A stretch of 64,000 nucleotides of DNA from Xylanimonas ulmi (lineage in GTDB: Bacteria; Actinomycetota; Actinomycetes; Actinomycetales; Cellulomonadaceae): positions 3,286,001 through 3,350,000 of the forward strand of contig NZ_SGWX01000001.1 of assembly GCF_004216535.1 (NCBI RefSeq). Direction: 5' to 3'. The notes under the pieces were generated by a model. It was not told the DNA's origin. It ran no database searches and saw only the letters and a program-made list of their open reading frames with translations. The first letter of the stretch is position 1. Every line of letters starts with the position of its first letter. A program made the position numbers and the translations under genes. This document shows positions 16,804 through 25,511 of this stretch, piece after piece.

Positions 16804-18246
16804 ATGGACACCGAGGAGCGCCTAGCCGTCTTCATCGACTACGAGAACCTGGCGCTCGGCGCGCGCGAGCACCTCGGGGGGATGCAGTTCGACTTCGGGC
16901 CGATCGCCGACGCGCTCGCCGTGCGCGGCCGGGTGGTGGTGCGGCGGGCGTACGCCGACTGGTCGTACTTTGACGAGGACCGCCGGGCGCTGACCCGCCA
17001 CCAGGTCGAGCTCATCGAGATGACGCAGCGCATGGGCGCCTCCCGCAAGAACGCCGCCGACATCAAGATGGTGGTCGACGCGATCGAGATGGCCTTCGAG
17101 CGCGAGTACATCTCCACCTTTGTGATGTGTACGGGCGACTCGGACTTCTCGCCGCTGGTCCACAAGCTCCGCGAGCTCAACAAACGCGTCATCGGCGTGG
17201 GAGTCGAGAAGTCGACCTCGCGCCTGCTGCCGGCCGCCTGCGACGAGTTCCTGTTCTACGACCGCCTCGAAGGCGTCGACGTGCCGGACAGCGACGACCA
17301 GGCCGCACGCGCGGCACGCTCCGGGCGGGGCGGCGCGGGTGACCGGGGGCGCAAGCGGTCGGCGCGCGCCGCCGAGGCCGTGGCGCACGCGCTCCACGCG
17401 GCGCCCACCGCGAATGGCGCGCCCGCGGCCAAGGGCGGCCGCGGCCGCGGTGCGACGACCGCCGCCGCAGACGCACCGGCGCCCGACGCCCCCGCGCCGG
17501 ACGCCCCCGCATCGGACGCCCCCGCGCCCGACGCGACCACGAGCAAGGGACGCGGCCGCCGCCGAACGGGAGCCGCCGCCACGTCAGGCAAGCGCGCCAA
17601 CGGCGCCACCCCCGAGGCGAGCGACGAGCCCGCCACCGAGCCGGCACTCGCCGAGCCAGCGCCGGCCAGCACTGGCCCGGCCAGCGCCGATCCTGCCGCC
17701 GCCGACGCCCTGGACACGGTCGCTGTCGCCGCCGCCGCCGAGACCGACGACGACGAGAGTGTGGGGGACAGCGAGGCGCCGTCGATGGAGGTGCAGGTCG
17801 CGCAGACGCTCGCGAACCTGGCGGCCTCGACGAGCGGCGCCGTGACGGCGTCGATGCTCAAGCGGACGCTGCTGCGCAAGGACCCGACGTTCGCGGAGGC
17901 CGACTACGGCTTCCGCACCTTCGGGGAGTTCCTGCGGTTCCTGGCCGATCGCGGGTTCCTGGTGCTCGGCACGGGGCCCGCGGCGGGCGACCCCGAGGTG
18001 TCGCTGCCCGAGCAGGGCAGCAGCGACCAGACCTTCGCGCTCGTGCGCGACGTGGTCGAGGACGCGGGCTCGCCCGTGCCGCTGTCCGGGCTCAAGCATC
18101 GGCTGCGCCGTCGTCGGCCGGACTTCTCGGAGAAGGCCCTGGGCTTCCGCGGGTTCCTGCAGTTCTGCCGGGCAGCCGAGGCGGCGGGCGCCGTGACACT
18201 GACCTGGGACGACGCCGCCGACGACTATCTTGTGACGGTCGCCTGA
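16804..18246 (+). CDS. NYN domain protein with two OST-HTH (LOTUS) domains
   Basis: The 480-residue protein starts with a NYN/PIN-like ribonuclease domain (residues 1-150). Its acidic residues lie in FIDYENLALG, KNAADIKMVVDAIE and CTGDSDFSPLV. An Ala/Pro-rich disordered linker (about 155-325) follows, then two OST-HTH/LOTUS domains (about 327-395 and 410-478; note FGEFLRFLADRGF and FRGFLQFCRAAEA). NYN domains cut RNA and LOTUS domains bind RNA (G-quadruplex affinity is reported), so an RNA-processing role is inferred. The N-terminal ATG fits the family start. It is probably cotranscribed with plsC, 23 bp downstream. Confidence 0.9.
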   Translation: MDTEERLAVFIDYENLALGAREHLGGMQFDFGPIADALAVRGRVVVRRAYADWSYFDEDRRALTRHQVELIEMTQRMGASRKNAADIKMVVDAIEMAFEREYISTFVMCTGDSDFSPLVHKLRELNKRVIGVGVEKSTSRLLPAACDEFLFYDRLEGVDVPDSDDQAARAARSGRGGAGDRGRKRSARAAEAVAHALHAAPTANGAPAAKGGRGRGATTAAADAPAPDAPAPDAPASDAPAPDATTSKGRGRRRTGAAATSGKRANGATPEASDEPATEPALAEPAPASTGPASADPAAADALDTVAVAAAAETDDDESVGDSEAPSMEVQVAQTLANLAASTSGAVTASMLKRTLLRKDPTFAEADYGFRTFGEFLRFLADRGFLVLGTGPAAGDPEVSLPEQGSSDQTFALVRDVVEDAGSPVPLSGLKHRLRRRRPDFSEKALGFRGFLQFCRAAEAAGAVTLTWDDAADDYLVTVA

Positions 18247-18269
18247 CCGGGCGAGGGCACAATGGCCCG

Positions 18270-18920
18270 GTGACCTACCGCCTGCTCCGTCTGATCCTGT
18301 CGCTCGTGGCATACGTGACGCTGCGCCCCCAGGTGGTGGGACTGCACAACGTCCCGCGGCGCGGGCCGGTGATCCTGGCCAGCAATCACCTGTCGTTCCT
18401 CGACTCGGTGATCATCCCGCTCGTGGTGCCGCGGCACATCACCTTCATCGCCAAGGCCGAGTACTTCACCGGGCGCGGGCTCAAGGGGCGCCTGTCGCGC
18501 TGGTTCTTCACGACCATGGGCCACATCCCCGTCGACCGTGACGACCCGCGCGCGGGGCAGCGGTCGCTGCAGGACGCGCTGCGGGTGCTGGAGCGCGGGG
18601 GAGCGTTCGGCATCTACCCCGAGGGCACCCGCTCACGCGACGGCAAACTCCACCCGGGGCACACGGGCGTCGCGTGGCTCGCACTCGCGGGGCACGCGAC
18701 CGTGGTGCCCGTCGCGCTGGTCGGCACCGACAAGGTGCAGCCGGTCGGCCGGCGCCTGCCCCGGCCCGCGCGCGGCATCCAGGTGCGGTTCGGCGCGCCG
18801 ATCGACCCCTCGCGGCAGATCGCCGCGGGCGTCCGGCCCGCGCAGGCGCGCCGCGAGCTGACCGACCACGTCATGGCGTCGATCCACACCATGAGCGGCC
18901 AGGCGCTCGCCGACCACTGA
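18270..18920 (+). CDS. plsC: 1-acyl-sn-glycerol-3-phosphate acyltransferase family protein
   Basis: The 216-residue PlsC-type enzyme transfers an acyl chain to lysophosphatidate or a similar acceptor at the membrane. The catalytic HX4D motif is NHLSFLD. GIYPEGTRSRDG is the phosphate-binding EGTR motif. One hydrophobic N-terminal segment anchors it. The start is GTG 18270; the upstream ATG is closed by a stop. The acceptor is inferred from the family, and mannosyl-lipid acyl transfer is possible in actinobacteria. Confidence 0.88.
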   Translation: MTYRLLRLILSLVAYVTLRPQVVGLHNVPRRGPVILASNHLSFLDSVIIPLVVPRHITFIAKAEYFTGRGLKGRLSRWFFTTMGHIPVDRDDPRAGQRSLQDALRVLERGGAFGIYPEGTRSRDGKLHPGHTGVAWLALAGHATVVPVALVGTDKVQPVGRRLPRPARGIQVRFGAPIDPSRQIAAGVRPAQARRELTDHVMASIHTMSGQALADH

Positions 18921-18929
18921 CACGCCGCC

Positions 18930-20063
18930 TCAGTCGGTCGAGTCCAGCAGCCCCGGCACCGTCGCGAGCCCGGCGGCCAGCTCCTCGCCGTCGCGCCCCG
19001 TCACGACGGGGCGCACCGCCGCGGCCACCTGCTCGGTGCGGCTCGCCGCCGACGACGCCGCCTCGCCCGGGCGCCGGTCCTTCGCGGCGCCCGCCGTCGC
19101 GATGACGCGCTCGGTGCGGCTCATGGTCCGGATGCCGATCGCCAGCACCGTGTCGGGGTGCTCGCGCGCGGCCTGCGCGTAGATCTCAGGGTCCTGCTGC
19201 CCGTCGTCGCCCACCAGCAGCCAGCGCACCTGCGGGAACGTCGCGAACAGCCGTTCGAGCGACGTCGTCTTGTGCTGGCGCCCGCTGCGAAACCACCCCG
19301 TCTGTGTGGGCCCGAAGTCGGTCAGCAGGAGGGGACCGGGTGGGTAGCCGTGCCGGGCGAGGAACCGCCGCAGCGTGCGGGCCGTGTTCCACGCGCCCGC
19401 CGAGAGGTACACGAACGGGGCGTCGGGGTGCGCCTGCGCGACGCTCGCATACAGCTCGGCCATGCCGCGCACCGCCCGTCGCGCCGCGGCGCGGACCCAC
19501 AGCATGTTCCACGCCGCGACGAACAGCGTGGGGACCGCGGTGACCATGGCGGTGTCGTCGATGTCGCTGATCACGCCGAGGCGTGCGTCGTCGCCGACGA
19601 CGACGAGGCCCGCGTGCACCTCGACGCCGTACGGGTCGGTGGTGCGCAGCGTCGCGCGCTGCCATCCGGGCTCCAACGGGGCGCCGGTGGGCAGGTCGAC
19701 CTCGACGTCGATGTATCCCGCGCGGTCGGAGACGGCCTCGACCACGGTGTCGCCCACCGTCACGATCACGCGGCGGCCGGGGGCGGGCAGCGTCAGGAAG
19801 GTGCGAAAGCCCCGCTGGACGGGCCGCGGCGCGCCGTGCCCGAGGCGGCGCGGTGACAGCAGCACGCGCGCCAGCACGCGCACGCGCCGCGGCGTGCCGA
19901 AGCCCGTGTACGGCTCGACGCGCGGCAGCCAGCCGGCGCCGCCGCGCAGCAGCGCCCCGAGCGCCGCGATGACGCGGTCCTCGATGATCGCGGCGACGTG
20001 CGCGCGCGAGGCGGCCTTGCCGTCGGCTGTGCTCGGGGAGATGTGCTCCGGGCGTTCGCTCAC
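18930..20063 (-). CDS. App1-like (DUF2183) phosphatase-domain protein
   Basis: The 377-residue protein has an N-terminal beta-rich region (about 50-160) and an App1 catalytic domain (about 160-315). The HAD-like motif is GVISDIDDTAMVT, the later motifs are VYLSAGAWN and LLTDFGPTQTGWFRSGRQHK, and WLLVGDDGQQDPEIY closes the site. The yeast relative is a phosphatidate phosphatase; bacterial members are uncharacterised, so lipid phosphate as substrate is inference. The adjacent convergent plsC makes phosphatidate, which fits. Starts at GTG 20063. Confidence 0.87.
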   Translation of the reverse strand: MSERPEHISPSTADGKAASRAHVAAIIEDRVIAALGALLRGGAGWLPRVEPYTGFGTPRRVRVLARVLLSPRRLGHGAPRPVQRGFRTFLTLPAPGRRVIVTVGDTVVEAVSDRAGYIDVEVDLPTGAPLEPGWQRATLRTTDPYGVEVHAGLVVVGDDARLGVISDIDDTAMVTAVPTLFVAAWNMLWVRAAARRAVRGMAELYASVAQAHPDAPFVYLSAGAWNTARTLRRFLARHGYPPGPLLLTDFGPTQTGWFRSGRQHKTTSLERLFATFPQVRWLLVGDDGQQDPEIYAQAAREHPDTVLAIGIRTMSRTERVIATAGAAKDRRPGEAASSAASRTEQVAAAVRPVVTGRDGEELAAGLATVPGLLDSTD

Positions 20064-20133
20064 GGGCCCACCTTGGCGCCGAGGCGCCCGCCCGTGCCCG
20101 CGCGAGGGCGACGTGTCGTGCTCTGAGGCGATC

Positions 20134-21006
20134 TCACCCGAGGTCGGCGACGCGCTCGACCGCGGGTGCGACGGCGTCGCGCACCCACGCGGCGAGCGAC
20201 GTGGCCGGCGGGTGCAGGATCATCGTGTCGACCCCGAGCGCCGCGAACGGCCGGGCGTCCGCGACGAACCCGTCGACGTCGCCGGCGACCAGCTTGTCGC
20301 TGTTCGCGAGCATGGTGATGCGGATCTGCGTGATGTCGCGCCCGACGTCGTCGCAGTGCGCGCGCAGCACGTCGAGCTTGTGGCGCAGGTCGTCGGGGGT
20401 GGCGGCGAAGAGGTTGCACGCGTCGGCGTACTGGGCGACCAGCCGCAGCGTCTTGCGCTCACCCGAGCCGCCGATCATGACCTCGGGTCGGCTCAGCGGC
20501 TGGGGGCGGTTGAGGGTGCGCGCGAGGCGGTAGTGCGCGCCCTCGAACGGGCCGTCGTCGTCGGAGTACATCTGCCGGGCGATCCGCACGGTCTCCTCGA
20601 GCATCTCGAAGCGCTCGCGCAGCGGCGGGAACGGGACGCCGAGCCCCGCGTGCTCCTGCTCGTACCAGGCCGCGCCGACGCCGAAGGTCGCGCGCCCGCC
20701 CGAGAGCACGTCGAGCGTGGCGACGATCTTGGCGAGCAGCCCGGGGTGGCGGTAGGTCACGCCCGTGACGAGCGTGCCGAGCCGCACCGTCTCGGTGCGC
20801 CCGGCCAGGTAGCCGAGCGTCGTGTAGGCCTCGAGCATCGGGTCCTCGGCGGGGAACCCGGCGCTCATCATCTGCCAGTAGTGGTCCATGACCGACAGCC
20901 AGGCCAGGCCCGCCTCCTCGGCGTAGGCGGCGGTGTCGCCGAGCTCGCGCCGCAGCGCGGCGGGCTCGACCGAGTCGAATCGCATCAGGTGGGCGCCGAG
21001 CTTCAT
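20134..21006 (-). CDS. LLM class F420-dependent oxidoreductase
   Basis: The 290-residue luciferase-like TIM barrel has MKLGAHLMRFDS, WLSVMDHYWQM, RLGTLVTGVTYRHPGLLAKIVATLDVLSGGRATFGVGAAW and MIGGSGERKTL. These are typical of the actinobacterial F420-dependent group (Rv-type LLM). Cofactor F420 is inferred from the family; the substrate is unknown. ATG 21006 gives the standard N-terminus. It is followed at 7 bp distance by tag, transcribed in the same direction upstream. Confidence 0.88.
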   Translation of the reverse strand: MKLGAHLMRFDSVEPAALRRELGDTAAYAEEAGLAWLSVMDHYWQMMSAGFPAEDPMLEAYTTLGYLAGRTETVRLGTLVTGVTYRHPGLLAKIVATLDVLSGGRATFGVGAAWYEQEHAGLGVPFPPLRERFEMLEETVRIARQMYSDDDGPFEGAHYRLARTLNRPQPLSRPEVMIGGSGERKTLRLVAQYADACNLFAATPDDLRHKLDVLRAHCDDVGRDITQIRITMLANSDKLVAGDVDGFVADARPFAALGVDTMILHPPATSLAAWVRDAVAPAVERVADLG

Positions 21007-21013
21007 GCCCGCA

Positions 21014-21634
21014 TCATGCGCCCGCCTGCGGGTCGGCGACAGCCGTGCGGGCCAGCACCATCGGGCACGTGGCGAGGTGGTCGTCCACCAGCCCGCACGC
21101 CTGCATGGCGGCGTACGCCGTCGTCGGGCCGAAGAAGCGGAAGCCGAGCCGCTTGAGCTCCTTGGACATCGCCTTCGACTCGGCCGTGAACCCCTCCAGG
21201 TCCGCGAACGTGGCGGGGTTCGTCGCGCGCGGCGGCGGAGCGAACGACCAGAACACCTCATCGAGCGTGCGGCCCGCCTCGTGCAGCGCGAGCACGGCGC
21301 GACCGTTGTCGATCGTGGCCTCGATCTTGGCGCGGTTGCGGATGATCCGGGCGTCGCCCATCAGGCGTTCGACGTCGTCGCCCGACATCGTCGCCACGAG
21401 GGCCGGGTCGAAGCCGTGGAAGACCTCGCGGAACGCCTCGCGCTTACGCAGCACCGTGAGCCATGACAGGCCCGACTGGAAGCCCTCGAGCGCGATGCGC
21501 TCGAGCAGCGCGGCCTCGCCGTGCACCGGCCGGCCCCACTCGTCGTCGTGGTAGGCCTCGTAGAGCGGGTCGCCGTCACCGAAGCAGCGCGCGGGGGCGG
21601 GGCTGTGGTCAGGGCCGCTCGTCTCGCTCGTCAT
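21014..21634 (-). CDS. tag: DNA-3-methyladenine glycosylase I
   Basis: The 206-residue protein excises 3-methyladenine from DNA as the first step of base-excision repair. CFGDGDPLYEAYHDDEWG holds the Cys and His, and DDHLATCP the later His and Cys, of the zinc snap found in TagI. GFQSGLSWLTVLRKREAFR is the catalytic region. ATG 21634 is chosen; another ATG lies 12 bp upstream. Its first bases overlap the 3' end of the tetR-type gene by about 26 bp, so the two may be translationally linked. Confidence 0.93.
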   Translation of the reverse strand: MTSETSGPDHSPAPARCFGDGDPLYEAYHDDEWGRPVHGEAALLERIALEGFQSGLSWLTVLRKREAFREVFHGFDPALVATMSGDDVERLMGDARIIRNRAKIEATIDNGRAVLALHEAGRTLDEVFWSFAPPPRATNPATFADLEGFTAESKAMSKELKRLGFRFFGPTTAYAAMQACGLVDDHLATCPMVLARTAVADPQAGA

Positions 21635-22430
21635 GCGCGTCAGCATGCCGGGCGCCCCTGACAGGCTCCGATGCGCTCCGTCGAGCGACGTAGGCCTCGA
21701 CGCCGTCGAGCACCACGTGGATGCCGAAGGCGATGTCGTCCTCGGGGTCGGAGGTCTCCGGGACTGTCGCCGTGGGACCCGCGAACGCGGCGTGCAGGTG
21801 CGGGTAGTGCGCCGGGTCGGCGAACTGCCCGAGCATGACGGCCAGGTCCTCGTACGGCTGGCCGCCCGCGCGCGCTGCCTCGATCTGGACGCGCGACTCG
21901 CCGAGCACGTGCTGGGCGAGGAGCCCGATGATCCCGAACTTCTCGTCCGCGCTCAGGGGCAGGTCGGCCAGGATCGCGAAGGCCTCGTCGATCCACCGCA
22001 GGCGATGGGGGCCGGGCATCACGGTGCTCAGTGGCAGGTCGAGGAACCAGGGGCGCCGCACGGCCAGGTCGATCTGCACCCGCATCCACCGCTCCATGCG
22101 CTCGCGCCAGGCGCCCTCGCTCGGCAGGGCGGGCAGGTCGGCCGCGACCCGGTCGGTGAGGTGGACGAGGAGCTCGTCCTTGCTGCCGACGTGCCGGTAC
22201 AGGGCCATGGGGGAGACGCCCAGCGCCTTGCCGAGCCGCGCCATCGACACGGCGGCGAGCCCTTCGGCGTCGGCGAGCGCGAGGGCGGCGTCGACGATGC
22301 GCTCGACGCTCAGGTGGGCCTTGGGTCCGCGGCGCGACGGCGGCGCGGGCGCCCACAGGCGGCGCACGAGCTCGACCAGCTCGGGGTCAAGCCTGGCCTC
22401 GGGGGCGTCGGCCGGGGGTTGGTGGTCCAC
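21609..22430 (-). CDS. TetR/AcrR family transcriptional regulator
   Basis: The 273-residue regulator has an N-terminal HTH (about 35-80: LSVERIVDAALALADAEGLAAVSMARLGKALGVSPMALYRHVGSKDELLVHL). Its TetR-C-like ligand domain is found in drug- and antibiotic-responsive members. The start is a GTG with GAGAGGAG 5 bp upstream; upstream in-frame codons are not preferred. It is divergent from a DrrAB-like ABC exporter. The intergenic region holds a 15-bp perfect inverted repeat, so it probably represses both genes until ligand binds. Its 3' end overlaps tag. Confidence 0.92.
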   Translation of the reverse strand: MDHQPPADAPEARLDPELVELVRRLWAPAPPSRRGPKAHLSVERIVDAALALADAEGLAAVSMARLGKALGVSPMALYRHVGSKDELLVHLTDRVAADLPALPSEGAWRERMERWMRVQIDLAVRRPWFLDLPLSTVMPGPHRLRWIDEAFAILADLPLSADEKFGIIGLLAQHVLGESRVQIEAARAGGQPYEDLAVMLGQFADPAHYPHLHAAFAGPTATVPETSDPEDDIAFGIHVVLDGVEAYVARRSASEPVRGARHADAHDERDERP

Positions 22431-22514
22431 GGTGCTCCTCTCGTCCTCCGTCGTGCCTTGCGCGACCGCGCGGCGCTGTCGAGCAGGGTGCGCGATCACG
22501 CGCTTGACGTCTCA

Positions 22515-22550
22515 GTGTAGGGCGTACACACTCGGGTGTACGCCCTACAC
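22515..22550. promoter_or_regulatory. double TetR operator
   Basis: The arms at 22515-22529 (GTGTAGGGCGTACAC) and 22536-22550 (GTGTACGCCCTACAC) form a perfect 15-bp inverted repeat with a 6-bp spacer. Each arm is itself a GTGTA-N5-TACAC palindrome, so the site can hold two repressor dimers side by side. It lies between the tetR-type gene and the ABC exporter genes and is the obvious operator for both. Confidence 0.88.
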
Positions 22551-22603
22551 AGTGGATGCCGTACACATCACGGCGTCCCGCCACCCATTCTCCAAGGAGC
22601 CCC

Positions 22604-23608
22604 ATGTCCGACGTCGTCGTGCGCGCCGAAGGCCTGCGCAAGGCCTACGGCGCAGTGCCCGTCCTCGAGGGGGTCGACCTCGCACTGCGCCGCGGCGAGG
22701 TCCTCGCCCTGCTCGGCCCCAACGGAGCGGGCAAGACCACCACCGTCAAGATCCTCACCACGCTGCTGCGGCCCGACGGCGGCCGCGCGAGCGTCGCCGG
22801 CTTCGACGTCGTGCGCGACGCCGCCCAGGTGCGCCGCGTCATCAGCCTCACCGGGCAGCAGGTCGCCCTCGACCTCAAGCAGACCGGGCGCGAGAACCTC
22901 ACGATGGTCGCGCGCCTATCGCGCGTGCCGCGCCGCCAGGTCCGGCAGCGCGTCGCCGACCTGCTCGACGGCGTCGGGCTGACCGACGTCGCCGAGCGCC
23001 GCGTCGCGACCTACTCGGGCGGCATGCGCCGCCGCCTCGACCTCGCCGCGGGCCTCGTCGCGCGCCCCCAGGTGCTGTTCCTCGACGAGCCCACCACGGG
23101 CCTCGACCCGCGCAGCCGCCGGGCCCTGTGGGACCTGGTGCGCGACGTCGTCGCCGGCGGCACCTCGTTGCTGTTGACCACGCAGTACCTCGACGAGGCC
23201 GACGAGCTCGCCGACCGTGTCGCGCTCATCGACGCCGGACGCGTCGCGGCCGAGGGCACCGCCGACGAGCTCAAGCGGCGCGTCGGCCAGGCGCGCGTCG
23301 AGCTCGACCTCGCCGCCGCCGACGACGTCGTGCGCGTCAGGTCCGCGTTCGCCGACCTGCTCGGCGAGGCCGCCGCCGACGGACCGCCGACCGAGGGCCT
23401 CGCGCGCGGCGTCGCGCTGCCCACCGACGGCTCGCTGGCCCACGTGCGCGAGCTCATCGCGCGGGTCGAGGCCACCGGCGTCGTCCCGGCGGGGTGGCGC
23501 CTGCGCGAGCCCACGCTCGACGACGTCTTCCTCACGCTGACCGGCCACCTGCACCACGCGGCGGGCATCGCCACCACCAGCGCCGAGACCCAGGAGAAGG
23601 CCGCATGA
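22604..23608 (+). CDS. ABC exporter ATP-binding protein, DrrA (daunorubicin resistance) type
   Basis: The 334-residue ATPase powers the exporter. Walker A is GPNGAGKTT, the signature is YSGGMRRRLDLAAGL, Walker B is VLFLDEPTTGLD, and the switch His is replaced by Gln in LLLTTQYLDEADEL. This QYLDEAD form and the C-terminal extension (about 220-330) mark the DrrA group. The ATG follows AAGGAG. The permease gene overlaps its end by 4 bp. The probable substrate is a hydrophobic drug or an own metabolite, inferred from family and the adjacent TetR. Confidence 0.92.
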   Translation: MSDVVVRAEGLRKAYGAVPVLEGVDLALRRGEVLALLGPNGAGKTTTVKILTTLLRPDGGRASVAGFDVVRDAAQVRRVISLTGQQVALDLKQTGRENLTMVARLSRVPRRQVRQRVADLLDGVGLTDVAERRVATYSGGMRRRLDLAAGLVARPQVLFLDEPTTGLDPRSRRALWDLVRDVVAGGTSLLLTTQYLDEADELADRVALIDAGRVAAEGTADELKRRVGQARVELDLAAADDVVRVRSAFADLLGEAAADGPPTEGLARGVALPTDGSLAHVRELIARVEATGVVPAGWRLREPTLDDVFLTLTGHLHHAAGIATTSAETQEKAA

Positions 23609-24441
23609 CCACCCTGACCACCACGCCGCACCTGACGCCCGCCCGTCAGGGCCCGCTGACCGCCGTGCGCCACGCTCTGGCCGACGCCGCGACCATGGCC
23701 GGGCGCTCGCTGCGCCTGGCCCGCCGCGACATCGACGTGCTGGTCACGGCGACCGCCGTGCCGGTCATGATCCTGCTGATGTTCACGTTCGTCTTCGGCG
23801 GCGCCGTGGACGTGGGCATCGACTACATCCAGTACGCGACCCCCGGGATCATCCTGCTGTGCGCGGGCTTCGGGGCCGCGAGCACCGCCGTCGCCGTCGA
23901 GCAGGACATGTCGGGCGGCATGGTCGACCGGCTGCGCTCGCTGCCGACGACGCCCTGGACGTTCCTGTTCGGGCATGTGGTCGCGGCGATGGCCCGCAAC
24001 CTCGTGACCACGGGCGTGGTGTTCGCCGTCGCGGCGGCGCTCGGGTTCCGCCCGTCCGCCGGAGTGCTCGGGTGGCTCGCCGCCGTCGGCCTGCTGACGC
24101 TGTTCATCAACGCGATCGCGTGGGCCGCGGCGTTCAACGGCGCCGTCGTGCGCAGTCCCGAGGCTGCGGGGGCGTTCAGCTTCGTCGTGATGTTCTTCCC
24201 GTACGTCTCCAGCGCGTTCGTGCCGGTCGAGACGCTGCCGACCTGGATGCGCGGGTTCGCCCAGCACCAGCCGGTGACGCCGCTCATCGAGACCGTGCGC
24301 GGCCTGCTCGTGCCCGGCACACCGGGCGCCGTGAGCGGTGACGAGCTCGGGTCGACGGCGCTGCTCGCCGTCGTGTGGTGCCTGGGCCTGACCGTGGTGT
24401 TCGCGGCGCTCGCAGCGTGGGCCTACCGCCGACGGCGCTGA
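23605..24441 (+). CDS. ABC-2 type exporter permease, DrrB-like
   Basis: The 278-residue membrane subunit has six predicted helices and the ABC-2 pattern: VTATAVPVMILLMFTFVFGGAV, then GIILLCAGFGAASTAVAVEQDMSGGMVDRLRSLP and SAFVPVETLPTWMRGFAQHQPVTPLIETVRGLL. The VDRLRSLP and QHQPVTP motifs are typical of DrrB. ATG overlaps the ATPase stop (ATGA), so translation is coupled. The 3' end is convergent with the PspC gene and a small CGGCGC-TGA-GCGCCG hairpin straddles its stop. Confidence 0.92.
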   Translation: MTTLTTTPHLTPARQGPLTAVRHALADAATMAGRSLRLARRDIDVLVTATAVPVMILLMFTFVFGGAVDVGIDYIQYATPGIILLCAGFGAASTAVAVEQDMSGGMVDRLRSLPTTPWTFLFGHVVAAMARNLVTTGVVFAVAAALGFRPSAGVLGWLAAVGLLTLFINAIAWAAAFNGAVVRSPEAAGAFSFVVMFFPYVSSAFVPVETLPTWMRGFAQHQPVTPLIETVRGLLVPGTPGAVSGDELGSTALLAVVWCLGLTVVFAALAAWAYRRRR

Positions 24442-24454
24442 GCGCCGCCGCCGC

Positions 24455-24799
24455 TCACGGCGTCTGCGTCGGGTACGTCGTCGGGTGCGCCGGCGCTGAG
24501 TACGGGGCGCCGGGCTGCGACGCCGCCCGGCGAGCCCAGAACCTCTCCTCGCTCGGGACCAGCAGCCACAGCACGATGTACGCCAGCACCTGCGGGCCGG
24601 GCAGGAAGATCGAGGCGACGGTCAGGAGTCGCACGACGGTGCGCTCCCAGCCGAAATAGTCGGCGACGGCGGCGCACACGCCGCCGATCATCCGGCCCTG
24701 CGTGGGCCGGTAGAACGGGGGAGAGGGGCGAGGCGGCGGCGGCGCGTACGCGTACTGGCTGGAGTCGGAGGTCTGCGGGTTCGGGGTTGGAGTGCTCAT
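24455..24799 (-). CDS. PspC domain membrane protein
   Basis: The 114-residue protein has a Pro/Tyr-rich N-terminus (about 1-30), then a PspC domain (about 30-85: RMIGGVCAAVADYFGWERTVVRLLTVASIFLPGPQVLAYIVLWLLVPSEE split over two hydrophobic segments), and a Pro-rich tail. PspC proteins sense or relay membrane stress; here there are no other psp genes, so the partner is unknown. Confidence 0.88.
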   Translation of the reverse strand: MSTPTPNPQTSDSSQYAYAPPPPRPSPPFYRPTQGRMIGGVCAAVADYFGWERTVVRLLTVASIFLPGPQVLAYIVLWLLVPSEERFWARRAASQPGAPYSAPAHPTTYPTQTP

Positions 24800-24944
24800 G
24801 CCTCCAGCATGCGAGGAGCGCGCCGGCGGCGGTATCGGGTGCCGCCCGGATTGACCCCTGAGGCGGGCTCAGGGATTCGCCGGTGGCCTCGAACCGGGGC
24901 GCCGGGGGCGCGGCGTCCGCTGGCGCTCGCGGCGAGTGGCGGCG

Positions 24945-25487
24945 CTACTCGCCCGCCCCGGCGCCCGCCGCAGCCAGGGCGGCGTCGAACACCGCCCGCA
25001 GGGGTGCGCTGAACAGCACGAAACGGACGTGGTCGACCACGTGCGGACGCGCCACGGCCCAGGCGCGCACCGCTCCGATCGCGGCGTTCGCGGCGTCGTC
25101 GGGCGACCATCCGTACACGCCCGCCCCCACCGCGGGAAAGGCGAGCGTCCGCGCGCCGAGGTCGGCCGCGACGTCGAGCGAGCGCGTGAAGCAGGAGGCG
25201 AGCGCCGCCGGGTCGGTCTGGCCCGCATGCCGGTTCGGGCCGACCGTGTGGATCACCCAGCGGGCCGGCAGGTCGAAGCCGGGGGTAGCGACCGCGTCGC
25301 CGACGGGCAGTCCGTCGGGCAGCGTGGTGCGGCGCAGCTCGCGGCAGGCTGCGAGCAGGCGGGGGCCGGCCGCCGCGTGGATGGCGCCGTCGACCCCGCC
25401 GCCGCCTAGCAGCGTCGAGTTGGCCGCGTTGACGATGGCGTCGGCCTCGACCCGCGTGATGTCGCCGAGCTCGGTGGTGATCCGCAC
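24945..25487 (-). CDS. macro domain protein (O-acetyl-ADP-ribose deacetylase type)
   Basis: The 180-residue macro domain binds ADP-ribose and in bacterial members hydrolyses O-acetyl-ADP-ribose or mono-ADP-ribose. GDITRVEADAIVNAANSTLLGGGGVDGAIHAAAG contains the Asn and Gly-rich loop, and FPAVGAGVYGW is the second binding loop. GTG 25487 (VRITTELGD) matches family starts; an in-frame ATG at 25511 would add MIGAYGRS. No sirtuin or ART gene is next to it. Confidence 0.9.
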   Translation of the reverse strand: MRITTELGDITRVEADAIVNAANSTLLGGGGVDGAIHAAAGPRLLAACRELRRTTLPDGLPVGDAVATPGFDLPARWVIHTVGPNRHAGQTDPAALASCFTRSLDVAADLGARTLAFPAVGAGVYGWSPDDAANAAIGAVRAWAVARPHVVDHVRFVLFSAPLRAVFDAALAAAGAGAGE

Positions 25488-25511
25488 AGACCGACCGTAG
25501 GCCCCGATCAT

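Noticed and set aside
17340-17780. Repeat element in the Ala/Pro-rich part of the NYN gene
   Set aside because: It is a codon-level APDAPA-type low-complexity linker rather than a mobile or phased DNA repeat.
21648-21662. ACAGGCTC at the 3' end of the tetR gene, as a repeat copy
   Set aside because: The match is too short and lacks both ends of the element.
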